Below are positions 8,369-17,111 of a stretch of DNA of 64,000 bases, piece after piece. Numbering within the stretch: position 1 is the first letter of the stretch; every line of letters starts with the position of its first letter. Made by a program: the position numbers and the translations under genes. Location: NCBI GenBank assembly GCA_051209155.1, contig JBPJGB010000003.1, one strand, 5' to 3'. The DNA is from Actomonas sp051209155. Lineage in GTDB: Bacteria > Verrucomicrobiota > Verrucomicrobiia > Opitutales > Opitutaceae. Below the pieces are notes generated by a model, which saw only the letters and a program-made list of their open reading frames with translations, ran no database searches and was not told the origin of the DNA.

Positions 8369-9850
8369 GTGCTGGGCTGGATCGCCGATGTTTTTCGAAT
8401 CTGCTGGGGGTTCTTCTACTGGAACACCCGCAAATCCCTCTACCGAGGTGGTCGGGGCGGATCGGCGTGCCCTTGCCAGAACCTCTCCGACTCCGGCCGC
8501 GCTGGTCAAACCGGTTGCGACGCCGCGCTGCATTTCAGCAAACCCGCGCGCTTTCGCGTCGTCTGCCCGCTGCTCCAGCCCAACGCCGAGGGCAAACTCA
8601 AGTGCAGTGTCGACGCCCAGGACGTGCGCGCCTTCTGGGGCCGCCCCATCGCCTTTGTCGCGATCACCCTCGCGCTGACGCTCTCCACCGTCATTTTCGG
8701 CGCCTACGGAATCATGCGTGGTATCGGCTATCCGGTGACAGTCGAGATGATCGCGTGGCCGCCCAATTGGTCGAAGATCAACCAAGCCCGTTCGGCCTAC
8801 TTCCTCACCCAGGCCGAGAATGCCTACCAAACCGGTGACCTCAACGGTCTGGCGCTCTCGCTGTCATTGGCTTATGAATACGACCCGGCCAACTACGACG
8901 CGGGGCTTTCGCTCGCCAAGTTGTGGCAGGCCAGCCGACCCGACGTTTCGAATCATCTGTATGAACAGTTGATGCGAGACCACCCCGCGGAGCGCACCCG
9001 CACCGCCCAGACCTGGCTGCGCGCGCTCCTGCCACGCGCCGATTATGCGGCGATCGAGAACCTCGCCGCGCGCGCGCTCACCTTCGACCCGGACATGGTC
9101 CCCGCCTGGGTGCATGCCCTGCTCTTCGCCAATGAACGCACCGGCAACACCGCCCTGCTCACCCACATCCTGCAGCAGGAGGACAATCTCGCCCCCGGTG
9201 TCCGCGAGGTGCTCACCCTGGAAACGGAAATTCGCGCGCGGCCGATCAGTTTCTCGCTCAACATTCTCGGACATCTGCCGCCGCCCAGCATGCCCAACTT
9301 TGTGGTCTATTACCAACTGCGCCGGCTCATCAGTCTGGGCAATCCCGCGCGGGCCTTGGAGTTGATCAACGAACTTTCCCAGCGCATCGGTGACCGCGAT
9401 CGACTTTCGCTTCAGCTCAAGGCCTACGCCAAGGGTCAGTTCCGCCAAGCTTACCTTGCCCTCGTCGATCAACTCACCCGCTTGGAGCCCAGCCTCGTGC
9501 AGGTGGAACTCCTCAGTGCCCACCTAATCCAACACCCCGATCCCGAGCTCTACCAACTGGTGCGAACGCGCATCGACCCCATGCGCTTGACCAACGCCGG
9601 CGAGCGCCTCTCCACCCTCGTCGACCTCTACTGCCTCGCGGGCGCCCACCAGGACACGGTCCAGCAGGACAAGCTGGCGGGCGTCCTGCGCCAGGAGACC
9701 GGCACCGCCTTCAACTCGCTCGAAGTCATCAGCGCGATGATGCAAAACCCCGTGCAGGTGCGCATCGAACGCACCCTGCCGACCCTGCAACCCTTGTCCC
9801 TCGAAATGACCTACGCCATGTTGGCCCGTTTCGAGCCGGAGAAGAAATGA
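8369..9850 (+). CDS. Membrane protein with Cys-rich N-terminus and TPR-like repeats, next to exosortase
   Basis: The 493-residue protein has a short N-terminal cytoplasmic part carrying CPC and at least four more cysteines in the first 80 residues (a possible zinc site), one membrane helix near residues 93-115 (IAFVAITLALTLSTVIFGAY), then a helical repeat region rich in Ala/Leu with TPR-like periodicity (for example GDLNGLALSLSLAYEYDPAN). The rest probably lies outside the membrane. Its stop overlaps the exosortase start as ATGA, so it is cotranslated with it and likely part of the same envelope-sorting or surface-polymer system. The exact function is unknown to me. Confidence 0.75.
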   Translation: MLGWIADVFRICWGFFYWNTRKSLYRGGRGGSACPCQNLSDSGRAGQTGCDAALHFSKPARFRVVCPLLQPNAEGKLKCSVDAQDVRAFWGRPIAFVAITLALTLSTVIFGAYGIMRGIGYPVTVEMIAWPPNWSKINQARSAYFLTQAENAYQTGDLNGLALSLSLAYEYDPANYDAGLSLAKLWQASRPDVSNHLYEQLMRDHPAERTRTAQTWLRALLPRADYAAIENLAARALTFDPDMVPAWVHALLFANERTGNTALLTHILQQEDNLAPGVREVLTLETEIRARPISFSLNILGHLPPPSMPNFVVYYQLRRLISLGNPARALELINELSQRIGDRDRLSLQLKAYAKGQFRQAYLALVDQLTRLEPSLVQVELLSAHLIQHPDPELYQLVRTRIDPMRLTNAGERLSTLVDLYCLAGAHQDTVQQDKLAGVLRQETGTAFNSLEVISAMMQNPVQVRIERTLPTLQPLSLEMTYAMLARFEPEKK

Positions 9851-11493
9851 ACGACGTCGCCTGCCGTCCTTGGCGCGAGGTGCCGGCCCTCATGCGCAAC
9901 ATGGGCCGGAGCGCCTGGCTGCTGCCCGTCTGGGTCGCGGTTCTGGTCGGGGCGTGGCTGGGGCGCATCATCCCGGAGTGGTCCTCCAACCCCGATCTTT
10001 CGCACGGCTTCTTCGTGCCGGTGTTGTTCGCCGTGCTCATCCACGAGAGCCGTCAACGCGGCCCCCTTCGCTGGTTGCCTGTATCCAAATTATGGATCAG
10101 CACCGTGGTTGTCGCGCTCTTGCTGGGTGGAGCCCTGCTTCTGGTCGGGTCGCTCTACGCCGCCGCCCTGGACTGGTCGCACACACTCGTCCTCTTCATG
10201 CTGGGCCTCGCCGCCGCCGGTGGCCTCGGTGCCTTTCTGCTCATCGCGGCCACCCCGCAAGTGCGTTTGGTGCCCTTCAACTGGGTGGCCTTCGTCGGGC
10301 TGTTGCTGTGGGTGCTTTGCCTGCCCCTGCCGCCCGGCACCTACGGCAAACTCACCTTCCACCTGCAACTATGGGTGACCGAACGCGTGCTGGAGGCCCT
10401 GCACCTGCTCGGCATTCCCGCGGTGCAATCCGGCAACATCATCGAGCTGGCCACCACCACCGTCGGCGTCGAGGACGCCTGCAGCGGTGTCCGCAGCCTG
10501 CTCTCCTGCATCTTCGCCGGCTTCTTTTTCTCCGCTGCCTTTGTCCGCCGCGTGCCCAGTCGGGTTGCCCTCATCGTGCTCGCGCCGCTGCTGGCGATCG
10601 GGATGAACTTCATCCGCTCGCTGCTGCTCACCCTGCTCGCCAACCGCGGCGTCGACATCAACGGGTTTTGGCACGATGCGACCGGGTTCGCCATCCTCGG
10701 CGTCACCGCCGTCGGCCTCGGTCTGCTCGCGCTGTTGCTGGAAAAACTGGAGGACGCCGCGCCCGCCGCCGCCCCTGTCACCGACGCAGCGGAGCTCGAT
10801 GACCCCACGTCCACCGCCCGGGTGCGGCGCACGCTGCCGATCTTCCACGCCGGTTACGGACTCGCCGTCGCCTGCGCCTTGTTCTTTGCCTTCATGACCC
10901 GCTCGGCCGCGCCGAGCTCATTTGCGGCACCCGACGTCTTGTCCTTCATGCCGGCGAATCCCCCGGGATGGCGCGTTGGCACGAGCAGCGACCTCTATCG
11001 CTTCTCCGACATTCTCGCGACCGACAACCTGGGCCAACGCATCTACCTCAAGGAGGACGACGCGGGCGAGCTGCTGCAGATCACACTCTACATCGCCTAC
11101 TGGTCGCCCGGCCGCGCCCCCGTCAGCACCGTGGCCACTCACACGCCCGACGCCTGCTGGCCCGGCGCGGGTTGGACCGCGCAACCGGTCGACCAAACCA
11201 CCGTGCGCCTGCCCCTCGGCACGCGCGAACTCAACACCGCCGAATTCCGCCGTTTCGACAACCAACGCATCAGCCAGAACGTGTGGTTCTGGCACAGCTA
11301 CGACCGCCGCGTGATCCGGGACTTCAACCCCCGCGAACCGCTGGAGCTGTTGTCCTCCTTGTTCGCCTACGGCATTCGCAGCGAAGGCGAACAGATGTTC
11401 GTCCGCCTCTCCAGCAACCGCCCGTGGGAGCAGATCAAGCACGAGCCGCTGCTGCGGGATATATTCAACCGCCTTGAGCCTTACGGCATCTGA
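9847..11493 (+). CDS. Exosortase with fused EpsI (DUF3485) domain
   Basis: This 548-residue protein combines an exosortase (about residues 1-300, eight or so membrane helices) with a C-terminal EpsI-like DUF3485 domain (about 350-548). The catalytic set of the exosortase/archaeosortase family is visible: Cys212 in EDACSGVRSLL, Arg257 in NFIRSLLL and His276 in WHDATG. Exosortases are transpeptidase-like enzymes that process C-terminal PEP-CTERM sorting signals and usually go with exopolysaccharide loci. No PEP-CTERM substrate is encoded in this window. It overlaps the upstream TPR gene by 4 nt and is followed 4 bp later by a tiny membrane ORF. Confidence 0.9.
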   Translation: MNDVACRPWREVPALMRNMGRSAWLLPVWVAVLVGAWLGRIIPEWSSNPDLSHGFFVPVLFAVLIHESRQRGPLRWLPVSKLWISTVVVALLLGGALLLVGSLYAAALDWSHTLVLFMLGLAAAGGLGAFLLIAATPQVRLVPFNWVAFVGLLLWVLCLPLPPGTYGKLTFHLQLWVTERVLEALHLLGIPAVQSGNIIELATTTVGVEDACSGVRSLLSCIFAGFFFSAAFVRRVPSRVALIVLAPLLAIGMNFIRSLLLTLLANRGVDINGFWHDATGFAILGVTAVGLGLLALLLEKLEDAAPAAAPVTDAAELDDPTSTARVRRTLPIFHAGYGLAVACALFFAFMTRSAAPSSFAAPDVLSFMPANPPGWRVGTSSDLYRFSDILATDNLGQRIYLKEDDAGELLQITLYIAYWSPGRAPVSTVATHTPDACWPGAGWTAQPVDQTTVRLPLGTRELNTAEFRRFDNQRISQNVWFWHSYDRRVIRDFNPREPLELLSSLFAYGIRSEGEQMFVRLSSNRPWEQIKHEPLLRDIFNRLEPYGI

Positions 11494-11497
11494 CCCG

Positions 11498-11590
11498 ATG
11501 CTTTTCAAACTCACGCATCGCGAACGCACGGCGCTGGTTTGGCTCGCCGTCTTCATCGTGCTGGGCGTGATTGGTCTCGCCGTTTTGTGA
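11498..11590 (+). CDS. 30-residue single-helix membrane peptide
   Basis: A short ORF encodes MLFKLTHRERTALVWLAVFI and ten further residues: a basic head (LTHRER) and one hydrophobic helix. It sits 4 bp after the exosortase and 1 bp before the next gene, so it fits perfectly in the operon, which is the main reason to believe it is translated. It resembles the N-terminal membrane anchor of larger proteins, so it could also be a remnant. Function unknown. Confidence 0.5.
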   Translation: MLFKLTHRERTALVWLAVFIVLGVIGLAVL

Positions 11591-11591
11591 G

Positions 11592-12164
11592 ATGACCGAT
11601 CAACCCGCCCGTCCCTCCCGATCCCTCCTGCCGTGGCTCATCGCCGCGATCGCGCTTTGTGGCTCGGGCTGGCTGGGGCTGCTGGCTTTTCAGCTCAAAG
11701 GCCGCGCCAGTCTCGCCGAGCAAAGCGCCCAACTCGCCGACGCCGAGATCCAAGCCTTGGCGCACGACCTCGAGATCGAGCGTCTGCTCTCCCAACGCCT
11801 CGCGGGCGACACCGTCGACCTCGCGCAGGCACGCGTCGCTTTACTCTCCGCCGCCAGCGCCGGCGCGCAACCGGCCTATGCTGTGGTCTGGTCGCCCACG
11901 AGCGGCGATGGGGTGATCATCGTGACCAGCGCATCCCCCAGCTCCGCCCAACCCCACTTTGCGTTGCAGGCAACCCGCCGCATTTCCAGCGATCACCTGG
12001 AGAGCGACGAAGTTTTCAGCGCAGCGGTTCCGCCCGATTTCCAACGCGGCCTTTTTCACTACCGCCCGGCGCACCCCGAGACGGTCAGCGCTTTTAGTTT
12101 GCGCATCACCACACAAAACTCGGCCGAACCCGCCCTCCGTTTGGGCGGCGAATTGCGCCCCTGA
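11592..12164 (+). CDS. Membrane-anchored protein with anti-sigma RskA-like C-terminal region
   Basis: The 190-residue product has a short cytoplasmic N-terminus, one membrane helix at about residues 14-33, a coiled-coil-like stretch (SLAEQSAQLADAEIQALAHD and onward) and a C-terminal part with YAVVWSPTSGDGVIIVTSA, which resembles the start of the extracytoplasmic domain of RskA-type anti-sigma factors. No sigma factor gene is adjacent, and the typical zinc-finger N-terminus is absent, so an anti-sigma role is only a weak suggestion. It is the last gene of the exosortase operon. Confidence 0.6.
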   Translation: MTDQPARPSRSLLPWLIAAIALCGSGWLGLLAFQLKGRASLAEQSAQLADAEIQALAHDLEIERLLSQRLAGDTVDLAQARVALLSAASAGAQPAYAVVWSPTSGDGVIIVTSASPSSAQPHFALQATRRISSDHLESDEVFSAAVPPDFQRGLFHYRPAHPETVSAFSLRITTQNSAEPALRLGGELRP

Positions 12165-12240
12165 AACCGGTCAAACCCGGCCCCCTCACGCCGGTTTTAC
12201 ACACTTGCCACGCTGCGGAGGGCCCCGCAGCTTGCGCCCC

Positions 12241-13428
12241 ATGGTCATAAAACCCCGTGTTCGCGGCTTCGTCTGCGTCACCGCCCATCCCGAGGGTTGC
12301 GCGGCGCACATCCAACAACAGATCGACTACGTGAAGTCGAAGGGCGCCATCTCGGATGGCCCCAAGAACGTGCTCGTCATCGGCTCCTCCACCGGTTTCG
12401 GCCTCGCTTCACGCATCTCCGCCGCCTTTGGCTGCGGCTCCAAAACGATCGGTGTCTTCTTCGAAAGACCCTCCGAGGAGGACCGCCTGGGCACGGCCGG
12501 TTGGTATAACACCATCGCCTTCACCGAAAAGGCCCGCGCCGAGGGACTCTACGCCCGCAATTTTAACGGCGACGCCTTCTCCACCGAAATCAAAGAGCAG
12601 GTCATCGCTGCCATCAAAGAGGACCTCGGCACCGTCGACCTCATCGTCTACTCCCTCGCCTCCCCCCGTCGCACCCACCCCGACACCGGCACCGTGCACA
12701 AGTCCGTGCTCAAGCCGGTCGGCACGACCTACAGTAACCGCACGGTGGATACCGACCGCGGCATCGTGAGCGACGTGACCATCGAACCGGCTTCCGACGA
12801 CGAAATCGCCGACACCATCGCCGTCATGGGCGGCGACGATTGGGAACGCTGGATCAAGGCCCTCGACGAGGCCGCCGTCATCGCTGACGGCGCCACCTCG
12901 GTCGCCTACTCCTACATCGGTCCCGAGGTCACCTGGGACATCTACAAGAACGGCACCATTGGCCTCGCCAAGAACGACCTCGAAGCCGCCTGCAAACGCA
13001 TCGACGCCCACCTCAAGACCAAGGGCTACGGTCGCGCCTTCATTTCGGTCAACAAGGCCCTCGTGTCGCAGGCCAGCTCGGCCATCCCGGTGGTCCCGCT
13101 TTACATTTCGATCCTTTACAAACTCATGAAGGCCAAGGGCACGCACGAGGCCTGCATCGAACAAATGCAACGCCTCTTTGCCGACCGGCTCTACTCCGGG
13201 AGCGATGTTCCTCTCGACGAGGCCGGCCGCATCCGCGTGGACGACTGGGAAATGCAGGACGACATCCAGGCCGGCGTGAAGGAAATCTGGCCGCAGGTGA
13301 CGACCGAGAACCTCGAGGAACTCACCGACATCGCCGGCTACCGCGCCGAGTTTCTCAAAATGTTCGGCTTCGGCCTGCCCGGCATCGATTACGATGCCGA
13401 CACCGAACCGCATCGTCCGATGATTTGA
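12241..13428 (+). CDS. fabV: Trans-2-enoyl-ACP/CoA reductase FabV
   Basis: The 395-residue protein has the normal FabV length and catalyses the last, NADH-dependent step of the fatty acid elongation cycle; it is a triclosan-tolerant alternative to FabI. Seen: the N-terminal IKPRVRGFVCVTAHPEGC, the nucleotide-binding VLVIGSSTGFGLASRI, SLASPRRT, and the Y-x8-K catalytic signature in YKNGTIGLAK, followed by VSQASSAIPVVPLYIS. ATG 12241 matches the family N-terminus; 76 bp separate it from the exosortase operon. A strong terminator follows at once. Confidence 0.95.
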   Translation: MVIKPRVRGFVCVTAHPEGCAAHIQQQIDYVKSKGAISDGPKNVLVIGSSTGFGLASRISAAFGCGSKTIGVFFERPSEEDRLGTAGWYNTIAFTEKARAEGLYARNFNGDAFSTEIKEQVIAAIKEDLGTVDLIVYSLASPRRTHPDTGTVHKSVLKPVGTTYSNRTVDTDRGIVSDVTIEPASDDEIADTIAVMGGDDWERWIKALDEAAVIADGATSVAYSYIGPEVTWDIYKNGTIGLAKNDLEAACKRIDAHLKTKGYGRAFISVNKALVSQASSAIPVVPLYISILYKLMKAKGTHEACIEQMQRLFADRLYSGSDVPLDEAGRIRVDDWEMQDDIQAGVKEIWPQVTTENLEELTDIAGYRAEFLKMFGFGLPGIDYDADTEPHRPMI

Positions 13429-13430
13429 TT

Positions 13431-13463
13431 AAAAAAGGCGCTCCCACCGGAGCGCCTTTTTTG
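13431..13463 (+). terminator. Strong intrinsic terminator after fabV
   Basis: A stem of GGCGCTCC with GGAGCGCC around a CACC loop is flanked by A6 and T6, so it can work in both directions. It would end fabV from the left and the RidA-like gene from the right. Confidence 0.9.
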
Positions 13464-13471
13464 TGCCGCGA

Positions 13472-13933
13472 TCAGTCTTCGACTTCCGCCACGACCTGAA
13501 TCTCGACCGTCGAATTCTTGGGCAGTCCCGCCACCGCCACCGCCGCGCGCGAGTGGCGCCCGGCCTCGCCCAACACAGCGATGAACAGGTCGCTCGCGCC
13601 GTTCACGACCGCCGGGCTGTCAGCGAAACCCGAAACCGCGTTCACGTATCCGCCCACATAAACGAGGCGCTTGATCTTTGCGAGTGAACCCACCGCGGAC
13701 TTCAATACGCCGAGCGTGTTGAGCGCGCAAACCCGAGCCGACTCGTAACCGGTCTCGACGGACTGCTCCGCTCCCACCTGACCAGTGTGAGTCATCTCGC
13801 CATTGCGCACCGAGATGGTGCCGGCGCAGTAAACCAAGTTGCCCGTCCGCACATACGGCAGGTAGTTGCCACCGGCCGCAGGCGGCGGGGGCAGTTCGAG
13901 TCCGAGTTCAGCCAGTTTTGCTTCAGGATCCAT
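13472..13933 (-). CDS. RidA/YjgF family protein
   Basis: The 153-residue protein reads as the RidA/YjgF/TdcF superfamily: LPYVRTGNLVYCAGTIS near the start, VYVGGYVNAVSGF, a C-terminal segment HSRAAVAVAGLPKNSTVEI with the conserved Arg (the carboxylate-binding residue of imine deaminases) and a closing Glu. It is slightly longer at the N-terminus (residues 1-25) than canonical RidA, which places it in the broader YjgF-like group; the exact reaction, possibly hydrolysis of enamine/imine intermediates, is inferred. Divergent from the amidase with 92 bp between starts. Confidence 0.88.
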   Translation of the reverse strand: MDPEAKLAELGLELPPPPAAGGNYLPYVRTGNLVYCAGTISVRNGEMTHTGQVGAEQSVETGYESARVCALNTLGVLKSAVGSLAKIKRLVYVGGYVNAVSGFADSPAVVNGASDLFIAVLGEAGRHSRAAVAVAGLPKNSTVEIQVVAEVED

Positions 13934-14025
13934 GGCGCTAGCAAAGAACGCTTGGGCCGCCCTCCGCCAGTCGAATATCGCGCCAGGGCATTGCCATCAT
14001 CCGTCCATCCGCAAACCTTCGCCCC

Positions 14026-15276
14026 ATGGACTTCGCCGCTTGGCAATCCCTCCATCAATCCGATCCCGCCGCTGCGGCGGATCTGTTTCGCACCCGCCGG
14101 CGCGCCTTCACCGCGGCGCAGGACCGGGCGATCTGGGCGTCTCTCAGCGACGAGGCGGTTTGGACCGCCGAACCGCCCGCCAACGCGCCCCTGCGCGGTT
14201 TGCCCTTCGCCATCAAAGACCTGTTCCATCTCGCCGGCCACGCCACCGCCGGCAGCGGGAAACTGCCCGTCCGACGCGCTCGGCGCGACGGGACGCTGGT
14301 GGCGCGGCTGCGCGAACTGGGCGCCATTCCGGTCGGCAAGACCCACCTCCACGAGTTCGCCTACGGTCTGACCGGCGAGAATCCGCACTTCGGCAACGTC
14401 GACCATCCGTATCACCCCGGCCATGACGCGGGTGGATCGAGCAGTGGTTCGGCCGCCGCCGTCGCGGCCGGCCTGGTGCCGTTTGCCCTCGGCACCGACA
14501 CCGGAGGCTCCCTGCGCGTGCCGGCTGCGTTTTGCGGACTCTACAGTTGGCGCGAAACGCCGGGACACCCGTGGATCGCCGACGCCTTCCCGCTCGCCCC
14601 CAGCTTCGATACCGCAGGTTGGTTGGTGCGATCGCCTGCTGATCTACGTCGCCTGCACGTGGCCCTGCGTGGCGCGTTTCCCCAGCCCCCGTGCCGACCC
14701 CGCGGCGCATGGGCACCGCCGTCCCTTTTCGAAGTTGAATGCCCACCGGCGGCGACGGCCGCCCTGAGCGCGGCCGCCGCGTCGCTGACCACCCGGACCT
14801 TGACCGCCGAAGATCCATTGTGCCGCACTTTCGCCGGCAGCAATCAGGCGTATTCCATCCTGCAAAGCACCGAGGCCTACGGTATCCACCACGACACGCT
14901 GGACCGCCGCCGGGCCGACTACGGCGAGGCCGTATGGCAACGCATCGATCGCGGCCGCCGCTGGACCGCCGCCGAAGTCGATCAGGCTCGTCTCCACCTG
15001 CTCAAGGTGCGCCTCGCGTTCACCCGTTTTTTCGCGGACCACGACTTTCTGGTGATGCCGGTTTCCACGTTGCCCGCACCAACGGCCGAGCAACGCAACC
15101 AGGCGCTGCGCGACACCCTGCTCAACCTCACAACGCCAGTCTCGCTCGCGGGTCTGCCGGCGCTTACGACGCCGGTGCCATTCGAAAACGATTTCACGCT
15201 GGGCCTCCAAGTCGTGTTTCCGAGCGTGCACAGCGCGGCGTTGGATTGGGTGCTCGGCCGGTGTGAAAGTTGCTGA
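14026..15276 (+). CDS. Amidase signature family enzyme
   Basis: The 416-residue product carries the Ser-cisSer-Lys triad of amidase signature enzymes: Lys64 in GLPFAIKDLF, the Gly/Ser loop HDAGGSSSGSAAAVAAGL with cis-Ser near 138-139, and nucleophile Ser162 in LGTDTGGSLRVPAAFCGLY. It is shorter than GatA (about 480) and lacks neighbours gatB/gatC, so a free-standing amidase hydrolysing a small amide is more likely. The substrate cannot be told from the sequence. A DUF3891 gene follows 15 bp downstream and is likely cotranscribed. Confidence 0.88.
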   Translation: MDFAAWQSLHQSDPAAAADLFRTRRRAFTAAQDRAIWASLSDEAVWTAEPPANAPLRGLPFAIKDLFHLAGHATAGSGKLPVRRARRDGTLVARLRELGAIPVGKTHLHEFAYGLTGENPHFGNVDHPYHPGHDAGGSSSGSAAAVAAGLVPFALGTDTGGSLRVPAAFCGLYSWRETPGHPWIADAFPLAPSFDTAGWLVRSPADLRRLHVALRGAFPQPPCRPRGAWAPPSLFEVECPPAATAALSAAAASLTTRTLTAEDPLCRTFAGSNQAYSILQSTEAYGIHHDTLDRRRADYGEAVWQRIDRGRRWTAAEVDQARLHLLKVRLAFTRFFADHDFLVMPVSTLPAPTAEQRNQALRDTLLNLTTPVSLAGLPALTTPVPFENDFTLGLQVVFPSVHSAALDWVLGRCESC

Positions 15277-15291
15277 ACCCGGGTTGATATC

Positions 15292-16086
15292 ATGATTCGC
15301 GCTGAAACCGACCAGGACTGGATCCTCATCACCCACCCCGACCACGCGAAGTTGGCGGGTGAATTTGCCGATGCTTGGGGCAACGATCGCTTCGCCCCGC
15401 CTGAACCTTTCGCACCGATTCGCCACGCGGTCTACCATCACGACGACGGTTGGCTGGCCCGGGATGCCAACCCTTCGCTGACTCCCGCCGGCAAACCGGA
15501 GGCCTTCACCCGCGATCTGGTCGGCGCCTATTCCGCTTTCGAAGAGATCGATCTGCCGGCCTACCTTGGTGTCCGCGCCGAAGCCACCGCCGCGGTCGCC
15601 CAAGCCGATCCCCTCGCCGCCGTCATCGTGTCGATGCACACGGTCAACCTGCTCACCGAGCAAGCCGACCTCGACAGCATCCGCCCCGAACATCGCGAGG
15701 TCCACGCGTCCTTTCTCGCCGCCCAACGCGACTGGCAGCAGACCACCATCGCTGCGCACGCCGCCGACCCCCGCGCCATGCAGCGGGGTTTCGAGTTCCT
15801 CCAATGCTGCGACAACCTTTCGCTGATTGTCTGCTCCGGCTACGACGAACCGCGTGAGCTCCGCCATCGCCACCCCGACCGCGCTGGCGATCTGCATACG
15901 CTCACCTGCACCCCCGTCGCCGCCCACACCTGGCGCATTGCGCCATGGCCCTTCGTCGAACCGGAGCTCTCCTTCACGCTGCCGCGCCGCACGCTCGCCA
16001 AATCCGCGGTGACCGATCTCGCGTCCTATCGCGCCGCTTTCGCCGCCGCGACGATCGTCCCGATCACGATCAAGCTCACCAGATAG
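15292..16086 (+). CDS. DUF3891 family protein
   Basis: This 264-residue protein begins with ITHPDHAKLAGEFADAWGND and has YHHDDGW and HTVNLL motifs, the pattern of DUF3891. The spaced His/Asp residues (HPDHA, HHDDGW) hint at an HD-like metal site, but no biochemical role is known to me. The start is ATG 15292, 15 bp after the amidase stop. It is convergent with the amidohydrolase. Confidence 0.8.
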   Translation: MIRAETDQDWILITHPDHAKLAGEFADAWGNDRFAPPEPFAPIRHAVYHHDDGWLARDANPSLTPAGKPEAFTRDLVGAYSAFEEIDLPAYLGVRAEATAAVAQADPLAAVIVSMHTVNLLTEQADLDSIRPEHREVHASFLAAQRDWQQTTIAAHAADPRAMQRGFEFLQCCDNLSLIVCSGYDEPRELRHRHPDRAGDLHTLTCTPVAAHTWRIAPWPFVEPELSFTLPRRTLAKSAVTDLASYRAAFAAATIVPITIKLTR

Positions 16087-16122
16087 TCGCCCTTGTAGCT
16101 GCGAGCGTAAGCGAGTGGCCTC

Positions 16123-16998
16123 CTACCCGCGCCGATACACCCGCGCCGCATTGCCGCCCAGCACCGCGGCCAGCACCTCGTCTCCCCAACCGGCTCCGGC
16201 CACCTCGGCGCGCCACCGCGCCAGTCCCGCCGCCTCGTCACCATCCTTCGGATACAAATTCAACGGATGATCCGAGCCCCATAAGAGTTTGGCGGGCCGG
16301 CACTGCGCCATCCACGCATCCCATCCCGGCGGCGGATACAGCAACGGGAACGCGGCCATATCGAACACCACATTGGGCAAGCGCAGCACCTCCGGTTTGA
16401 ACCACGGCATCCTCCCGCCACCATGCGCCAGCACGAAGGTCGTGCGGGGGTGGCGCGTCGCCCAGCCCAAGAAGTCGCGCAAGGGCGTCTCCACCTTGCC
16501 CGGAAATGGCCGCGAGCGCGGGTCGGTCACATGCAGATTGATCGGCAGTTCCAACTCGCCGGCCAACGCGAACAGTTCGTCCCAGCGGCGGTCGTCGGCC
16601 GAACTCACGCTGTGCGGCGACAGTTCGCCGATGCCCACGAAACCCTGCTCCCGCCAAGTCCGTGCGACCTCGCAACCCAGCGCCGGATGCCAGGCGGCGC
16701 AGGCCCGCAAGCGATCCGGGTGCGCCGCCACCGCCCGCTCGAAGAATGCATTCTGCTGCTCGCACGCGGACGCCGTTTCCCAATACCACCCCAGCAGCAC
16801 CGCCTCATCCACACCGGCCGCATCCATATCGCGCAACAGCTCGTCGACCGACGGGAATCCTTGCACCGGTGTGCCGTCTTTCCGCACGCGCGTGCACAGG
16901 GTTGCCCAGTGAGCTTCACCCTGCGCCTGCGCCCAGTCCGCCGGATCGGCATTTACCTCCGGTGGATATAGATGCACATGAGCGTCGATGACCCGCAC
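16123..16998 (-). CDS. Amidohydrolase family protein (amidohydrolase_2)
   Basis: The TIM-barrel metal hydrolase signature is clear: the N-terminal VRVIDAHVHLYPP (metal-binding HxH), HPALGCEV, a central LPINLHVTDPRSR, FVLAHGGGRMPW and a C-terminal LLWGSDHPLN with the metal/proton-shuttling Asp. Family members decarboxylate or hydrolyse cyclic carboxylates and lactones; the substrate here is unknown. I prefer the GTG at 16998, just before the beta1 strand (291 residues). An upstream GTG at 17091 would add 31 basic residues and lies only 21 bp from the permease start, in the region that should hold both promoters. Confidence 0.85.
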   Translation of the reverse strand: MRVIDAHVHLYPPEVNADPADWAQAQGEAHWATLCTRVRKDGTPVQGFPSVDELLRDMDAAGVDEAVLLGWYWETASACEQQNAFFERAVAAHPDRLRACAAWHPALGCEVARTWREQGFVGIGELSPHSVSSADDRRWDELFALAGELELPINLHVTDPRSRPFPGKVETPLRDFLGWATRHPRTTFVLAHGGGRMPWFKPEVLRLPNVVFDMAAFPLLYPPPGWDAWMAQCRPAKLLWGSDHPLNLYPKDGDEAAGLARWRAEVAGAGWGDEVLAAVLGGNAARVYRRG

Positions 16999-17111
16999 CC
17001 CGGGAAATTCAGCCGTTGCCGCCTCGGGAGCAACCCACAAACCTGAGCGCCGTTTGGCACCGCCGATGCTCAGGCGACAGCTCAACTTCACCTCCCCGTC
17101 CGCCTCCTTCC

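Noticed and set aside
9847..12164. PEP-CTERM substrate proteins for the exosortase
   Set aside because: No protein in the window ends with a PEP motif, membrane helix and basic tail.
14026..15276. GatA subunit of the amidotransferase
   Set aside because: The protein is too short and gatB/gatC are not adjacent, so a general amidase is the safer call.
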